The translations under genes and the position numbers were made by a program. Source: an uncultured Lachnospiraceae bacterium (GTDB taxonomy: Bacteria > Bacillota > Clostridia > Lachnospirales > Lachnospiraceae). From it: a DNA stretch of 64,000 nt. Within the stretch, counting starts at the first letter, position 1, and each line of letters starts with the position of its first letter. The notes under the pieces were generated by a model. That model saw only the letters and a list, made by a program, of their open reading frames with translations, made no database searches and had not been told where the DNA came from. Of the stretch, positions 63,933 through 64,000 are shown in pieces. Where the stretch lies: contig CATKXY010000015.1 in the NCBI GenBank assembly GCA_949840915.1, positions 1-64,000 on the forward strand, given 5' to 3'.

Positions 63933-64000
63933 TTATTGTGTTTCAGTCAACTTTTGGATTGCCTCTTCTTTGGTTGACACAAAGAAAAAGTCGTTGCCAT
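63933..64000 (-). CDS. Partial CDS, C-terminal 21 residues only
   Basis: The frame read from the window end encodes GNDFFFVSTKEEAIQKLTET followed by Gln and TAA at 63933, with a good terminator 49 nt beyond. The ending is similar to C-termini of STAS-domain or related small proteins, but too little is present to name it. Confidence 0.55.
   Translation of the reverse strand, partial: GNDFFFVSTKEEAIQKLTETQ

Overview
The window looks like chromosome of a Lachnospiraceae-type clostridium (Bacillota). The support is a moderately GC-rich Gram-positive gene style with strong AGGAGG ribosome sites, TTGACA/TATAAT promoters and a T-box leader. Several family combinations typical of that group are also present: aspS-gatCAB next to a true GlnRS, a PurO-type IMP cyclohydrolase with a stand-alone AICAR transformylase, and DUF6062, DUF2225 and DUF6106 proteins. 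No phage, transposase, integrase, IS element, rRNA or CRISPR array was found. The species cannot be named from this sequence.

Layout. 0-6 kb: a small secreted His/Cys-rich peptide, then a T-box-controlled aspS-gatC-gatA-gatB operon whose specifier reads as AAC (Asn). 6-18 kb: two membrane proteins of unknown role, guaB, a PocR-GAF-GGDEF-EAL cyclic-di-GMP protein, the last two steps of IMP synthesis as separate genes, glnS, a DUF2225 protein and a MocR regulator. 18-27 kb: a TetR regulator, a DUF6062 protein, an MBOAT O-acyltransferase with an SGNH partner, a uracil permease, a dipeptidase, tRNA-Val(CAC), DegV and a NagD-like phosphatase. 27.5-30.6 kb: a VTC-domain / DUF4956 / Cthe_2159-type lipoprotein cluster. 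30.7-38 kb: a GT39-like membrane glycosyltransferase, a TetM-like ribosome GTPase fused to a Rae1/YacP-like NYN nuclease, an MraY-like transferase, a GreA factor and a HAD-CPBP fusion.

The most striking region is 38.1-51.2 kb. Five tandem, co-directional paralogues of the lipoteichoic-acid-synthase (LtaS/sulfatase) family lie head to tail with identical 3-nt junctions. The second carries an N-terminal GT2 glycosyltransferase. All five keep the catalytic Thr and the metal ligands, and all share an unusual extracellular domain of about 150 residues between TM1 and TM2. A tiny ORF inside a perfect hairpin, a divergent XRE repressor pair with matching palindromes, and a membrane glycerophosphodiester phosphodiesterase follow. 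Together with the MBOAT/SGNH pair, GT39, the MraY-like protein and GDPD, this suggests that the organism builds and edits phosphoglycerol-type surface polymers. That reading is inference.

53.5-64 kb: an ECF-like sigma factor with its likely anti-sigma factor, gltB-gltD (glutamate synthase) behind a promoter whose transcript should begin with a strong hairpin, then on the minus strand a BlaI/BlaR1-type pair and the tail of one further gene cut by the window end.
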